Notes under the pieces: model-generated | Databases searched by the model: none | What the model saw: the letters and a program-made list of their open reading frames with translations, nothing else | Told to the model about the DNA's origin: nothing | Translations under genes and position numbers: made by a program | Shown: positions 12,251-24,362 of the stretch, piece after piece | Layout: every line of letters begins with the position of its first letter | Position numbering within the stretch: position 1 is the stretch's first letter | Origin: Camarhynchus parvulus | Taxonomy: Eukaryota; Chordata; Aves; Passeriformes; Thraupidae | DNA: 64,000 bases | Assembly (NCBI RefSeq): GCF_901933205.1 | Contig: NC_044573.1 | Coordinates: 54,939,993 to 55,003,992, forward strand | Direction: 5' to 3'

Positions 12251-12841
12251 GAAGAGCAAATTGCTAACCTTCTGTTCCTAAAAGTTCAGGAGCTTTTCAG
12301 AACAGTGGGCCAGACTGTATTTTAAATTGGAGCCAGTGAACTGTTGTGACAGACTGAGTTTGAAATGCTTTGTTGAAGGTGAACTCAGATAGATTGCATG
12401 TTCTTCATTATTCTAATAACAAGTTCCTGGTATTGTCCTGTCATGCTACATAGCAATTTCATCCACCACTCCATTTATTTTCAACAAAAATTTCATTTGG
12501 TAATAGCACCCACAAATAGGACAAGTATTTTCCACATTTTCATTAGGCAGAAATTTTTGGGGCTGTTTATCTGATTTAAGCTGGTTTTTTTTATGGAATG
12601 AGGGTCAGGTTGGAATTTGTGTGGAAAGAATGACTGACTCCTTTCTTTGAATAAACCGTTGTTCTCTTTAAATTATTTTGGATTTCGTGAAATGTTGTGA
12701 AGTGAAAGGTTTACCTAATTCTATGTAGATACTTGATTGTACTGCTTATGTCTTAAAATGTTCTTTTAGTGGTAATGAATTGAGTAATAATTGCACTTTC
12801 TCTTTTCTATTCTCCCTCTCCCTCACATCTGAATTTTTCAG

Positions 12842-13015
12842 GAATATTTTCAAGGGTTGGAGTCTCACATGATCCTGACAGAAACACTTTTTAGAAAGAT
12901 GAGTACCCTTGCCCTTTTGAAGGAAACTCAGTCACATTCAGAGATAATGACACGAGCTTCAGCTGTATTAAAGCTGGCTCATAAACGAGGTGTGGAGCTG
13001 GAATACATTCTAGAG
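12842..13015 (+). CDS. SYNE1: SYNE1 exon w10 (spectrin repeat)
   Basis: 58 codons, phase 0 to 0; acceptor TTTTTCAG, donor GAG/GTGAGA. YFQGLESHMILTETLFRKM opens the exon and KRGVELEYILE closes it, both nesprin-1 landmarks. The following 444-bp intron contains nothing recognisable apart from an 11-A run near 13391. Confidence 0.96.
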
Positions 13016-13459
13016 GTGAGAATTTCTATGGCCTTTTCTATACTTCCATTCTGATCAGCCACCAGGATATTCTATAATGTTGATTTCCTGTGCTTGGACA
13101 GAATTGATGAGCATCAGTCCATTTTGTCGTACACACAAAGCACTGATAGACTACATGCAATCTTTTCTGTTTAACTGTTGTGACCTTCAGGTGGCACAAG
13201 TTGTGTTCCTCTAAGTCTGAAGAGCTGCTTAGCTTTAGCTGGTTAAGGAGAGCATGATAGTTTTATCCATGTGTTCTTACCAAAAGTTGAGCTTGGCACA
13301 GGAATGATGTCTTTTTACAGGTCCACTGGACATTTGTACTGTTATTTCTGTACTTTCACAACCACATAGCTAGCTGTAGGACTTTAAATTAAAAAAAAAA
13401 AGTATTAAAATCTCCAGATACTCAGATTCACCACATACATGGATAATTTGTGCTTGTAG

Positions 13460-13591
13460 ACCTGGATGCATCTGGATGAAGATTACCAGGAACTCACCAG
13501 ACAGCTGGAATCTGTTGAAGGAAACATCCCTATTGTTGGGTTGGTAGAAGAGACGGAGGACAGGCTTACAGACCGGATTACACTTTTTCAG
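13460..13591 (+). CDS. SYNE1: SYNE1 exon w11 (spectrin repeat)
   Basis: 44 codons, phase 0 to 0; acceptor TTGTAG, donor CAG/GTTGGT. Encodes TWMHLDEDYQELTRQLE and, after a short Gly/Pro loop, DRLTDRITLFQ. The next intron (2,688 bp) starts almost at once with a 1.2-kb reverse-oriented CR1 copy and later has a three-copy 10-mer. Confidence 0.95.
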
Positions 13592-13616
13592 GTTGGTGCT
13601 TTGTAGACATTCTCTG

Positions 13617-14855
13617 CAGAAAAGAGGGTTTGAAGGGATCTCTGACAGTCATCTAGTCCAGCCTCCCACTTGAAGCATTACACTTGTCACAGGCTGGATC
13701 AGCAACAGCTTTTTGGAAACCTCAAAAGTAGGAGATCCCACAGCTGACCAGGGGACCAGTCGCAGTCCTGCACCAAGACCCATTATAAAAGCCTTTCTGT
13801 AATGCCCAGTCAGTAACATCAACTTTCAGCTTGTCACCATTGTCCTTTTTATATTGTGTGGCACTACTGAGGAGAATTTACCTCTATCTTTTTAATTTTA
13901 CCACAAACAGCTGTAGATCTTCGTTAGACTGGCCTTTAGTCTCCTGTTTGTCAATCTAAAGCAAGCGCATTCCCCACAGCCTCTTTGTAAAGGACATGTG
14001 CTCTAGGTCCCTAAAAACTTAGGGACCTGACTACTTCCTTCTTCCTCAGCTCAGTGAGACACGGGTCAGAGCGCAGTCAGATGGAGTAGATTTGGCCTCA
14101 TCAGCACCACCTAGATGAGGATAATGGAATAATTCCGTCTGGTTTTCACAGTTCTAATATAGGCCCAGGCTGTGGCTTGCCTGATAAGCTGCCAGGTTAA
14201 ATACACAACGAGTTTCCTTCCTGACCTCTACTGGGACATGCAGCTGGTCAGCCCAAGGTGCAGATGTTGCATTTCTTCAGCCTTCCAAGGTTTCTGCTGT
14301 CTCCAACCTCAAGTTTAGTAAAGAGTCTCTGGAATCAGTCTGCCATTTTTTGTCCCAGCCACTCTCCCTACATTAGCGTCGTCCACAGATTTACTGAGGG
14401 AATTCTGTCTGCCATGATCCATGCCATTAAGATGTTGAAGGTGTTAGGGTTAAAATATCAGTAATCTCTGGAGTACTCTGCCCATTTCAACCTGCCAGCC
14501 AGGCATCAAGCCTTTGATCACTAGCAATGAGGCTGGTAATGCAGCTCATTTTCAGCCCACCAAACAGTCCATTTTTCCAGCCTGAGCTCTCTCTGCTGCT
14601 GGAGAGGGTTCAGTGGGAGATGGTGTCAAAGACCATGCTGAAGTCAGTCTGATCCACAGAGACAGTAATTTTGTTATAAAAGGCTATTGGTGAATTTAAG
14701 CTGAATATTCCTGGTCGCCTCTTGGTCCTTTTTGTCTCTGAAAATGGTATCCAGGAGGATGTGCTCCATGATCTTTCCAGAGAGCAAGGTGAGGCTGAAC
14801 AGCCTGTGGTTCCTCAAACTGCCTTCCTCCCCAAATGCAACCAGTAGTTTAAATA
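13617..14855 (-). repeat. CR1 LINE copy, minus orientation, about 1.2 kb
   Basis: Reading the plus strand, the reverse complement of a CR1 3' end begins at about 13630 (GTCATCTAGTCCAGCCTCCC), continues through the 3' UTR, and reaches reverse-transcriptase-region words near 14620 (GTGTCAAAGACCATGCTGAA) and 14765 (TCCATGATCTTTCCAGA). Frames are broken throughout, so no active protein is encoded. It starts 26 bp after the w11 donor. Confidence 0.85.
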
Positions 14856-15870
14856 CAGTTTTTCTACCACATCCTGTTTCTTTGGTCTAGTGTTTTGTTT
14901 TTGTCTCCTTATACTAGACATTTTAGTTGGGTTTTTTTTCATTCTCTTTTTTGTTTTACAGAAAAATGTCAGTCAAATTTTTCTTGAAAATTGACTTTGT
15001 GTTGTTATCTTTTTTGGTTATTTTACCAGACAGCTTTCTGCTTTTCATATGGTATGAGGACAATTTAAGCAATCTGTTGTGTGGTTGTTTTGGTTTTGTT
15101 TGATGCTAGGCATTGTTTGTGTTTGTCCTGACCCTAAATTAGCTTTCTTCTTTTATTTCCTTTTCAGTTACATAAACTAGGTTGTTCAAATCTAGACTCT
15201 TGTGTTCTGTTATGTCATAGATTTTATTAATTGGCCACATTTAGCTTTAAAATCCATCATAATAAATTTATTATTATCTTAGAGTTTTTTAAGCTCTGTC
15301 TAGGAATTTTTTTTGTATATATGTTATGTGTAAATACACAGACTCACAGACATATAAAGGTAATTTTTAAAAATCTATTAAAAACTATTTTTGTGAAAGA
15401 GGAAATGAGAGTGATAGAAAGTTCAGGTACTCACTATAAGATTGGTCGTTTTGAGCCTTTTATATTCAGATTACTTTCATCAGAACTGAAAAATGGGAAT
15501 GCATGTACATTTTACACTCAAACTTATACCAATGTACAGATGTTTTTAAAATCCATACTATTTGGGTAATGATAGTGGAATTCAACAGGTATATTTGCCC
15601 ACATATACAAATTCTTTAGCCATCCACAAGTCTTCATTTAAATTTAATCTGTCTTATTTTGAGTAATAGTATTAACAACCTTTCCTTCCTCATGATCTTT
15701 TTTTGCTTTCTTGTGCAATAAAAATTGGTCTCTGTGTTCAGGGATTTGGATGGATGGGGTGATCTTCTGTTTTGTAGCCATGAAGAGCAGGAGGGTAAAT
15801 CAGTAAAAGAGTGAAATATCCAGAGATCTGAAGATAGGCATTGGAAGGGCTGAAGACGGGACCACTGTTA

Positions 15871-15900
15871 ATAATTTATAATAATTTATAATAATTTATA
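15871..15900 (+). repeat. Three perfect copies of a 10-bp unit
   Basis: ATAATTTATA is repeated three times without mismatch in the w11-w12 intron. It is a short, AT-rich tandem repeat, probably from replication slippage. Confidence 0.95.
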
Positions 15901-16279
15901 TTGGATATCTTAGCATTCATTGCAGTAGATGGTAGGTTTTCAGCAGGTGGTAAAGTTCCGGTATTTTAATCAATTTCTATCAGAAAGAGTGTTGCCCCAC
16001 AAAGATTCTTTTCAAGTTTAGAAGATCTACACAAAGAAGGAGTTCATCAGAAGGAGGAGCCAACAGACATATTGACATGATTGGGTTTGTGACAACTTGT
16101 TCAGCTTTTGAGCAGATTACCTGCATGATGGTTCTTGGGGAGATCTAGAGCTGGAGCAGAGAAAACTTTGACGTTCTGTGGTGACATTGCATATGCAATA
16201 AATTGCAGTAAAAGGAAACTAAATGTTGAGAAAGAAACAGAGACCTGCAGTTATCTAACCATGTCCTCTGTCATTACAG

Positions 16280-16476
16280 CATCTGAGATCCAACCTGGCT
16301 GAATACCAGCCTAAGTTATACCAAGTGCTAGATGATGGGAAGAGGCTCCTTTTTTCTGTTAGCTGCTCAGAACTCGAAGGTCAGCTGAACCAACTAGGAG
16401 AACGCTGGTTAAGTAACACCAGCAAAGTCACCAAGGAGCTTCACAGGCTGGATACAATACTGAAGCACTGGACAAG
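16280..16476 (+). CDS. SYNE1: SYNE1 exon w12 (spectrin repeat)
   Basis: 197 bp, phase 0 in, phase 2 out (Arg codon AG/G). Contains EYQPKLYQVLDDGKRLL, then a helix with LNQLGERWLSNTSK, ending ILKHWTR. Acceptor TTACAG, donor AAG/GTAATG. The following 904-bp intron shows nothing recognisable. Confidence 0.96.
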
Positions 16477-17380
16477 GTAATGTTGATGTAATGGTAAATA
16501 CAAAGTTCTTCACCTGTGCTTTTCAGTCAAAGCCATTCTGGACCTAGACATATTTGATTCAACATTTAAAAGAAAGTACTTTGAGATGTATGTCATAGTT
16601 CAGCTGCTCTCCTGTTCCATAGAACATACTCTCTCATTTGTAATAAAAGATGTGGTAGATAAAAGCTGGTGCAAGGAAATCTGAAAATGCTTTCTTAGAT
16701 AATTAATTCAGAAGCCCCATGTACATGCAGGTGTATAAGAAAAGTTGTGTGCTTTGCTGGGTAGTGTGAGTTGCCTCTGCATGCTTTAGTGGATGCATTG
16801 CAACATCTGGGTTCTTCTCTGTGTCACTGCATATATGGAAGGGAGCTTTTGGTTCATATGCTACTTTTGTAATTAATTATCTAGTTGGTATAAAAGCTTT
16901 GTCTATGAATCCCTGGTTAATGTGTGGACACTCATATTCTGGTACCTCATTAGTTGCTTGGCATGTGAAATGATATGAAGATGGTTTCTGAAAAAAAAAT
17001 TCATTTCTGCTCTGAGATACTTTTTTGTAAAGATTTAGGAAGACTGAGCCTTCTAATGGAAGAGAAAAGTCTGTTTATGTGCATTAGGTGAGATTGCAGC
17101 TTGTCCAACGAGGTTGGGACCTATTTACTGTCCTTCATTAAACTTTTTTCTAAAGGCAAAACTCAGGCACTATTAGAAATTGTGAGCATAGTGGCTAAAA
17201 TAGGAGCTTCCTGATACCATGCCTGTCTGTAAAATTAAATTACATTTTTCTGAAATTTGATAAAAATAAAATTTCAAATCTGGCCTTCAGTATCTTCCTC
17301 TAACACATGGAGGAAAGTCTGCTCAGTTGGAGGCAAGAGGTGGCGATGAGTGTTTCAGTCTTCTTTAAACATCTTGCCAG

Positions 17381-17513
17381 GTATCAGAGTGAATCAAATG
17401 AATTGACACAGTGGTTGCAATCTGCAAAGGAGCGACTTGAGTTTTGGAGCCAGCAGTCTTTGACTGTTCCTCAGGAACTTGAAACAGTCAGAGACCACCT
17501 GAACTCCTTTTTG
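17381..17513 (+). CDS. SYNE1: SYNE1 exon w13 (spectrin repeat)
   Basis: 133 bp, phase 2 in, phase 0 out; acceptor TTGCCAG, donor TTG/GTAAGT (consensus intron side). ESNELTQWLQSAKERLE carries the invariant-type helix-A Trp and is followed by VPQELETVRDHLN. The upstream ATG at 17307 belongs to the intron and is not the exon start. The next intron is 348 bp with nothing recognisable. Confidence 0.96.
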
Positions 17514-17861
17514 GTAAGTTGTTCGTGAACCTGGAACGTCTATTTCTCTCCAATTACAATTAAACAGTTGATTAATTAAATGCTTATACTTCTTCTTACC
17601 ATTGATGAGTGCGTAGGTAAGCTGTTCTTCAGCTAGTGTGTATGCACATTAAGCACTTCTTTGCTGTATGCAAGGATTGTAAATCTTGAGGATTCTGAAA
17701 ATTTTTGTTCTAACTTACTCTGAAGTATAGCTGGTGAATGCTAATAGAAAGTACATATTTTAAAGGGAATGGAAGATATTCTTAGCTTTTTGGGGTTCTA
17801 AAACACTAAGTAAAATTAAGAAGTACTTAATTATTTCCACAAAAAATGCTTCTGCTTACAG

Positions 17862-18044
17862 GAGTTTTCAAAAGAAGTGGATACTAAATCATCACAGAAA
17901 TCTTCTGTCCTGAGTACTGGGAACCAACTCCTCAGGCTTAAGAAAGTAGATACAGCTGCATTGCGTGCAGGATTGTCCCACATCGAAACCCAGTGGACAG
18001 AGCTCCTCACACAAATCCCAGCAGTACAAGAGAAGTTGCACCAG
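17862..18044 (+). CDS. SYNE1: SYNE1 exon w14 (spectrin repeat)
   Basis: 61 codons, phase 0 to 0; acceptor TTACAG, donor CAG/GTAAGA. Starts EFSKEVD and contains STGNQLLRLKKVDTA, then THR/Trp helix ETQWTELLTQIPAVQEK. The following 831-bp intron has no recognisable element. Confidence 0.96.
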
Positions 18045-18875
18045 GTAAGAAAGCCAGCAATGGCCTTTGATATTCCAGAAAACTAAGACTGTACAGATGG
18101 CAGTGACTAGTTGCTTCCTTTCTGGGTTTGTCCATGCGAGGAAAGATAAGAAAAAAGTTATTCCTGTTTTACTGTGGGAAAGCTGACATGTAGTTTCAAA
18201 TCCTGCTTGCCTAATACCCATCAGTGTTAGTTTCAGACTTTCATAGTTACATTTGTTAAATTTTAACTAAAGAGTAGGTGAAGGTTTTTTCAACACACTG
18301 GTAAGCTTTCTAGAAAAAGGCACTTAACATCCTTGTGCCCTGTCAGGTTTGGGTAGTGGTTTTGTTCAAATTGAATAGATTAGGTTCAAGTCTGTGGAAG
18401 ACAAAATACATCTAAAAACATTTTTGATTTTTGCTGGTATGTGTAGGCACAGGATGCTTTTGGTTGTATAGTTTTGGGGTTTTAATGCTATAATACTGAA
18501 CTTAGAGAATTATACTGGTTGAAAAGTGGCCTTAATATATAGTTGCTATCAGTGTAAGCTGTTGCTTTAGTTTATAACTTAGAATGCTCTCAGAGTTAAT
18601 AATAACTTTATGATTTATGGGGAGAGAGGAAGGGTCCCAAATCTTAACTGAATCTGGGATGGTAAAAAAAAAATAAAATGTTGTTCTGTAGTTCTCTGAA
18701 TTGTCTTGTAATGCAATATATATGTGTCCACCTAAAAATGTCATAGAACATATTCTTGAGTAAATAAATGCAGGCAAGCAGTACCCTATCAACTACTGAA
18801 ATTGTGCTAATGCAAAGCAAGGAATTCTTATCCATTTTCTTTTCAACATGAGCTCTAAGTCTGTTATCTCAACAG

Positions 18876-19025
18876 CTCCAGATGGACAAAATTCCTTCTC
18901 GCCATGCCATCACTGAAGTTATGAGCTGGATTTCGCTGATGGAAAATGTAATTCAGCAGGATGAAGAAAATATAAAAAATGTAGTAGGACAGAAGGCAAT
19001 TCAGGGTTATGTCCAGAAGTACAAG
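18876..19025 (+). CDS. SYNE1: SYNE1 exon w15 (spectrin repeat)
   Basis: 50 codons, phase 0 to 0; acceptor CAACAG, donor AAG/GTACTG. EVMSWISLMENVIQ is the Trp helix A of a repeat, followed by an acidic-to-basic helix ending YVQKYK. The next intron (1,499 bp) contains about 1 kb of antisense CR1. Confidence 0.96.
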
Positions 19026-19339
19026 GTACTGTGTGGCAATATTACTAATTTTCCTTTTGAATTTTCTCCATTGTTATCACAATTAAATATATAGAAATAT
19101 GTAAATTAGAAGTGATTTAGGGAAAAAAAAGATCACCAACTTCATAGAATGGTTGGAATTGTATGCAAGTTAGAGGTGTGAAAAATTTGATACTGTGGAA
19201 AAGAAGCCAAAATTACTTTTGGCTTACAAAATACTCTGCTACAAAAAACTCTGCTGTTTACTTATGGTGGGAATATAATTTTTAATATGCTTGCCTTAAT
19301 TTCTAGAAAAATCCAAAGTAATATGCACATTATTAAACC

Positions 19340-20400
19340 TTATTATATCTGCCAGAGTGAATGCAGTACTCCAGGCAGGGTCTTGCAAGAGCAGAGCAAA
19401 GGGGCAGAATCACCTCCCTCAAACTGCTGGCCTCTTTTGAAGCAGCCCACGGTGTAGTTGGCCTTCTGGGCTACAAGGGCTCCCTGTTGGCTTATGTCCA
19501 GCTTTTTATCCATGAGAACTCCCAAATCCTTCTCTGCAGAGCTGTTCTCAGTGAGTTCATCTCCCCAGCCCAGGTGCAGCACCTTGCACTTGGACTTGTT
19601 GAACTCCATGAGGTTCTCATGGGCCTAGTTCTCAAGTTTGTTTGGGTCCTCTGGATGGCATCTCATTCGTTAGTTGTATCAACTGTGCTGCTCAGCTTCA
19701 CGTCCTCTGCAGACTTGCTGAGGATACATCTGATCTCACTGAGTCATTGATAAAGGTATTAAAGAGCACTGGTCCCAAAGTAGAGCCCTGAGCCATTGAC
19801 CAAAGCCCTCTGGCTGCATCTATCCAGCCAAATCCCTGTCCACAAAATAGTCCACCCTTCAAACCCATGTCTCACTAATTTGGAGATAAGTATGCCATTT
19901 GGGACTGTGTCAAAAACCTTACAGAATTCTAGGTAGATGGCATCAGTCAGTCTTCTCTTGTTGACTGGTACAGTCATTCCGTAGAAGGCCACTGGATTGG
20001 TCAGGCACACTCTACCCTTAGTAAAGCTGTTCTGGCTGTCTTGGATCATGTTCTTGGCTTGTATGTGCCGTAACACTGCTTCCATGAGCATCTGTTCCAT
20101 GATCTTCCCAGACACGGAAGTGAGGCTAAGCAGTCTGTAGTTCCCCAGATCTTCCTTTCTTTGTAAAGATAGGAGCGATGTTTTCCCTTTTCCAGTCATT
20201 GGGTATTTCCTGACCACCATGACTTTTAAAATATGATGGACAGTGGCTTGGCAACAGCATCAGTCAGCTCCCTCAGGACCCTGGGATGCATCTCATCAGG
20301 TCCCATAAACTTGTGCCATTGAGCTTCATCAAGTGGTGCTGAACCCACTCTTTTCTTACAGCGGGAGGGACTTGTTTTCGAATTCCTGGCCAATTGCTAA
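19340..20400 (-). mobile_element. CR1 LINE fragment with decayed reverse-transcriptase frame, minus orientation
   Basis: On the minus strand, 20220-19759 is open for 153 codons and shows the CR1 reverse-transcriptase words [29 protein letters not shown] and [20 protein letters not shown]. The RT catalytic region in intact CR1 lies downstream and is disrupted here. A second open stretch, 19609-19343, has the KCKVLHLG and [15 protein letters not shown] landmarks from the end of the CR1 ORF2. It is a 5'-truncated, inactive non-LTR retrotransposon in the w15-w16 intron, opposite to SYNE1. Confidence 0.92.
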
Positions 20401-20524
20401 AAAACCCTTCTAGTTGAATTGTGATAAAGGTGTAGCTGTTGAACATTTTTCCTCTGTTTTGCAGGAAGGTGAGAAATTGTGGTACTTATGTGCTGCTTTG
20501 TTTATTCCATTTTTTTTTCCCTAG

Positions 20525-20701
20525 GGTTTCAAGATAGATTTAAATTGCAAACAGTTGACTGTCGACTTTGTGAACCAATCAGTGCTACAAATCAGCAGCC
20601 AGGATGTTGAAAGTAAACGCAGTGACAAAACTGATTTTGCAGAGCAGCTGGGAGCAATGAACAGACGTTGGCAGATCCTGCAAGGCCTGATAACAGAAAA
20701 G
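20525..20701 (+). CDS. SYNE1: SYNE1 exon w16 (spectrin repeat)
   Basis: 59 codons, phase 0 to 0; acceptor after a T-rich tract (CCCTAG), donor AAG/GTAAAG. Contains NQSVLQISSQDVESKR and the Trp helix AMNRRWQILQGLI. The next intron (600 bp) is more than half CR1 sequence. Confidence 0.96.
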
Positions 20702-20759
20702 GTAAAGAAAAAAATCTAGCTGCTCTGAAGTGAACTTTCAAAATGTGTAGAACAATAAG

Positions 20760-21118
20760 ATAATAATGGTTGGAAGCCTCTGCAGGTCATCTAGGTCAAT
20801 CTCCTGCTCAAACAGGGCTAACTTTACAGTTAGCTCAGAGGGGACTTGGTTATCTGAATCTTGAAAATTTCCAAGGACAGATTCCACAAACTCTTCTGGG
20901 TAGCTGATTTATGCTTAACCACTGTGGTGGGGGACAAGTTTTTGTCTTATTCGCAATCAGGATTTCCCATGTTGCAACTTGTAACTGTTAAATCTTCTCC
21001 TTTTATTCAATATCTCCAGAATAGTCTGCCTGCACTTTGCCCATGCCTCCCTATAAGGAGTGGACAGCACAGTGAGATGATTCCTTTGCCCTCTTTTCCC
21101 CAAGCTGAATGAAGCCAG
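20760..21118 (-). repeat. CR1 LINE 3' fragment, minus orientation
   Basis: Begins with ATGGTTGGAAGCCTCTGCAG and GTCATCTAGGTCAATCTCC, the reverse complement of a CR1 3' tail, and continues with recognisable but degraded 3'-UTR sequence to about 21118. It ends about 180 bp before w17. It could be a separate insertion from the 19340-20400 copy, because w16 lies between them. Confidence 0.8.
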
Positions 21119-21301
21119 GGTTATTATTGATTCTATAAAAAATACTGGATATATTTAAATTTGAATGTATATAGTTTTAAAATTCTGTAAGTGCTGAATT
21201 CCAAGAAGGCACTACTTTGCATTGGTCTTCAATGATTTATATAACTGACCCAACAATAAAGATAATTGTATGAGAAAGTATATACTAATTTTCCTTTGCA
21301 G

Positions 21302-21457
21302 ATTCAGCTGTTGGAAAATCTGCAAGAATCCTGGGCAGAATATGAAAATAATGTGCAGTGCCTAAAAACTTGGTTTGAAACCCAAGAGAAGAAGCTGAAA
21401 GAGCAACAAAAAATTGGAGACCAGGCTTCAGTGCAGAATGCTTTGAAAGACTGTCAG
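21302..21457 (+). CDS. SYNE1: SYNE1 exon w17 (spectrin repeat)
   Basis: 52 codons, phase 0 to 0; acceptor TTTGCAG, donor CAG/GTAATG. YENNVQCLKTWFETQEKK is a textbook Trp helix A; GDQASVQNALKDCQ follows. The following intron (2,749 bp) holds no repeat I can name; it ends in an unusual T/G-only tract before w18. Confidence 0.96.
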
Positions 21458-24168
21458 GTAATGTCTACTTATTAATAATAATGTTCTCTTTCCAGGAGTT
21501 TGAAACCACACTTGATAAATCCATGTGGGATCTTCATATTGGTGAAGTCAGTGACTCAACTCTTCCTGACTTCAGTAAAGGAGAGATTTCATTCCTAAGG
21601 TGCCCGCAATAAAAGAGGAAGGAGCTGTAATGTTTCAAAGTTGCTTAAGGCCAGCTAAAGTCATCATTATTTCTACACTGGACATTTCAAAGCATGCTAG
21701 GCATACTGAACTAGAAGACTGTCAAAGGAATATGTTGTCATATCTGTTTAGCCAGTCTTATGGGTTTTTTCTCCCTTTTCACTATCTTTCCTCCACACCC
21801 CACTTTTTTCCATTCTTTTTCCATCTCATATGTTCCACCTGACTATTCAGAGAAAAATCCTAGAACCCAAGGAAGTTTCATGCTTTCATTCAGAAAGTTG
21901 GGAATTGTTTTTTGTTGGTTTTTTTTTTTCAAATATTTAACTATCCAGAAAAGGAAAGAGTCATGATTATGATGTGCAAAGATGAGATGAGGCAAAATGC
22001 AGCTATACATAATGCATGTAAGTTCAAAACCACCACCATTTTTCACATGGAATTCATGCGAAGATGGCACAGAGTGTCACTGTTGTGTAGAGTATCGCAG
22101 GGTATCACAGTTGTCTGAACATCTTACTCAGAGCAGCACATATTTAAATACTAAGAAGCTTGCCTCTGGAGCTTTCAGGCCAGAGTTAAAGCTTACAAGT
22201 ATATAGGCAGAACAGATACTTCTGCATTTATAGACAAGGCCTCCACACAGTATCAGGCATCACATAATTTTTGTTCAAAATAATTTTTCCTACCAGATAC
22301 CATATAATAAATTTCATGCCAGATCAAGCTAAAACTCTGTCAGGCCAACTGAATGCATAAAGTTTTGACGTTCTCATCCCCATAAAAGGGATTGAGAAAC
22401 TGTGTTTAAATTTATGTGTCTCTCCTGCATTAATTTAATTAATGGGACAAATATAATCTAGCATTCATCTCCTCACAAAGAGAACAGCTGTAAATTCAAA
22501 TGAAATGTATAAAAGAATTTGCTATATATTCACCAGTACATTAAACCCATCTTTGTTTCTGTAAAGGCAAATAGGGTGGTTAGGCCAGAAATGTTAGAGG
22601 TCAGATTTTTTTCTGAAATTGCTGACCTGAGTTTTCAATCTGTCTGTAGTGCTTAATTTTAATTCAGGTATCTTTGTGGTTTCAGCAGAATAAACCCATA
22701 CAACTGAAGCAAGGGTAATTTAACATAGCCTGACATAATCAGCAGTCTGTGCTTGGCTGAAGTTCAAAGCTGAATCTGATTTATCACCTTTTTGGTTCCT
22801 TTTGGTGAGGGAAGTTAGCAAATATACTTGGGGAGTTAGTTATGAATGGTAAGACTTTGATCAGCAGAGAAACAAATTGTTTAAGAAATAACTGTGTCAG
22901 ACACTCCCAGATATCCGGTTCAACTAGCACAAAAGCTGTTTATTTATTAACCAATGTTAGTTGCTGCTTAGTGTCATATTAATAAGCAAAGTTAAACATT
23001 TTTTCCTGTCAAAATAATGCATCTTTAATTCAGTTATGAGTTTTAAATGATGAATGAAAAAGCCCTTTTCCAAGAGAACAAGAAATATTTGCTGGTCTTG
23101 GTGTTTGAAACCTTTGCCTATTCTGAATTTTGGAGCAACCTTGTATAAAGTTAAATTACTTTTTTCAGTGCAAAGATCTACTTTTTGGAAACTCAAATTT
23201 ATTATGTTCAGCTTTGAAGTGTTTGTGTTGTTGTCGTCTGGTTAAAAAAATTATATATTACTCTCTGGCAGTGCTCCAGAACAAGGTCATGGCTAGTTTG
23301 AGGAAAGGTGAAATTATACAGGAGAATAAAGGCTGAGAATAAATAGTGTCACAAAAATACTCTCTCAGATTTGTATATAGAAAAGAGTGTGTTGTGTTTG
23401 TGCAGAGATAAATTCTGTTTACTCCAAAAACTTTCCCAACTATCTACAATGTAAAGTCTTTTATGGCAATGGTTCAATTGTTGAATTTTGGGATTCAGAG
23501 GGAGTGAAATTTATTGAAAGATGTGGGGTTTCAGGTTGACCAGAGTTCTGTTGTATTCTTTCCTTTCTTTGTTGATCTGTTTCTCTCAGTGAGGGGAGGC
23601 TTGCAGAAAATGACAAAATAACCTGAGATCACATGGTGTACTACTAAATGTAGGGGTAACACAAGGTTGCAATCACCTCACAGTCTGCTTTCTGTATCAT
23701 ACTGACAGGTGAACACAAATCTGTGCAGGCCTGAAGCCTGCAAACCTTACTGCCCCAACTCTGCCCAGACTCAGTGTTTGTGCTGCCTGAAGCCCCAGAG
23801 CTTCCCATATGAGTCAGAACACTGCAGGACTTTCATCCATCTGCCTGCACCATGCTATGAAATTATATAGGCAGTTTCCCAGCTAGGAATGGCTATTTTT
23901 AAGGAGTTTTCTACTCTTACAAGAGAGCAGAAAATTATACAGAAGTTTTATGTAGTGGATATGCTTCTATTTAAATCAACAACAAACTCCTAAACTTTAA
24001 AAGGAACATAAAATATTCAGTGAAATTGCTGATGAGTTGTGAATGCCTTGAGAATAAAAAGTCAAAAATATGCCAGCGTGTCTCCTATTTTTTAAACTAA
24101 GGAGCTTATAGGCATCCTTTCTATATCAAGGTATTATTTAGCCAACTAAACAAGCAAAAAGACTCAAG

Positions 24169-24204
24169 GTTTTTTTGTTTTTTGGTTTTTTTTGGTTTTT
24201 TTTT
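24169..24204 (+). promoter_or_regulatory. SYNE1: T/G-only polypyrimidine tract at the w18 acceptor
   Basis: The 36 bases before the w18 acceptor AG consist only of T runs broken by G or GG, with no C. It would serve as the U2AF-binding tract; the interrupting G pairs are unusual for such a tract. The acceptor itself is TTTTAG/GAATTA. Confidence 0.75.
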
Positions 24205-24206
24205 AG

Positions 24207-24362
24207 GAATTAGAAGAATCAATAAGAACTAAGGAAAAAGAAGTAGAAAATGTAGAAAAGAGTGGTCTTTCTTTGGTACAGAACAAGAAAGAAGAAGTCT
24301 CTTCTGCTGTTATGAGTACACTGCAAGAAATTAACCATTCCTGGGCCAATTTGGATCACATG
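24207..24362 (+). CDS. SYNE1: SYNE1 exon w18 (spectrin repeat)
   Basis: 52 codons, phase 0 to 0; donor ATG/GTAAAA. Very Lys/Glu-rich helix (KEKEVENVEK), then STLQEINHSWANLDHM. The following 744-bp intron is unremarkable. Confidence 0.95.

Noticed and set aside
17307..17380. In-frame ATG upstream of exon w13 as a possible alternative start
   Set aside because: The frame upstream is intronic up to a good acceptor at 17380, and w12 joins w13 in the correct phase. No known isoform starts here.
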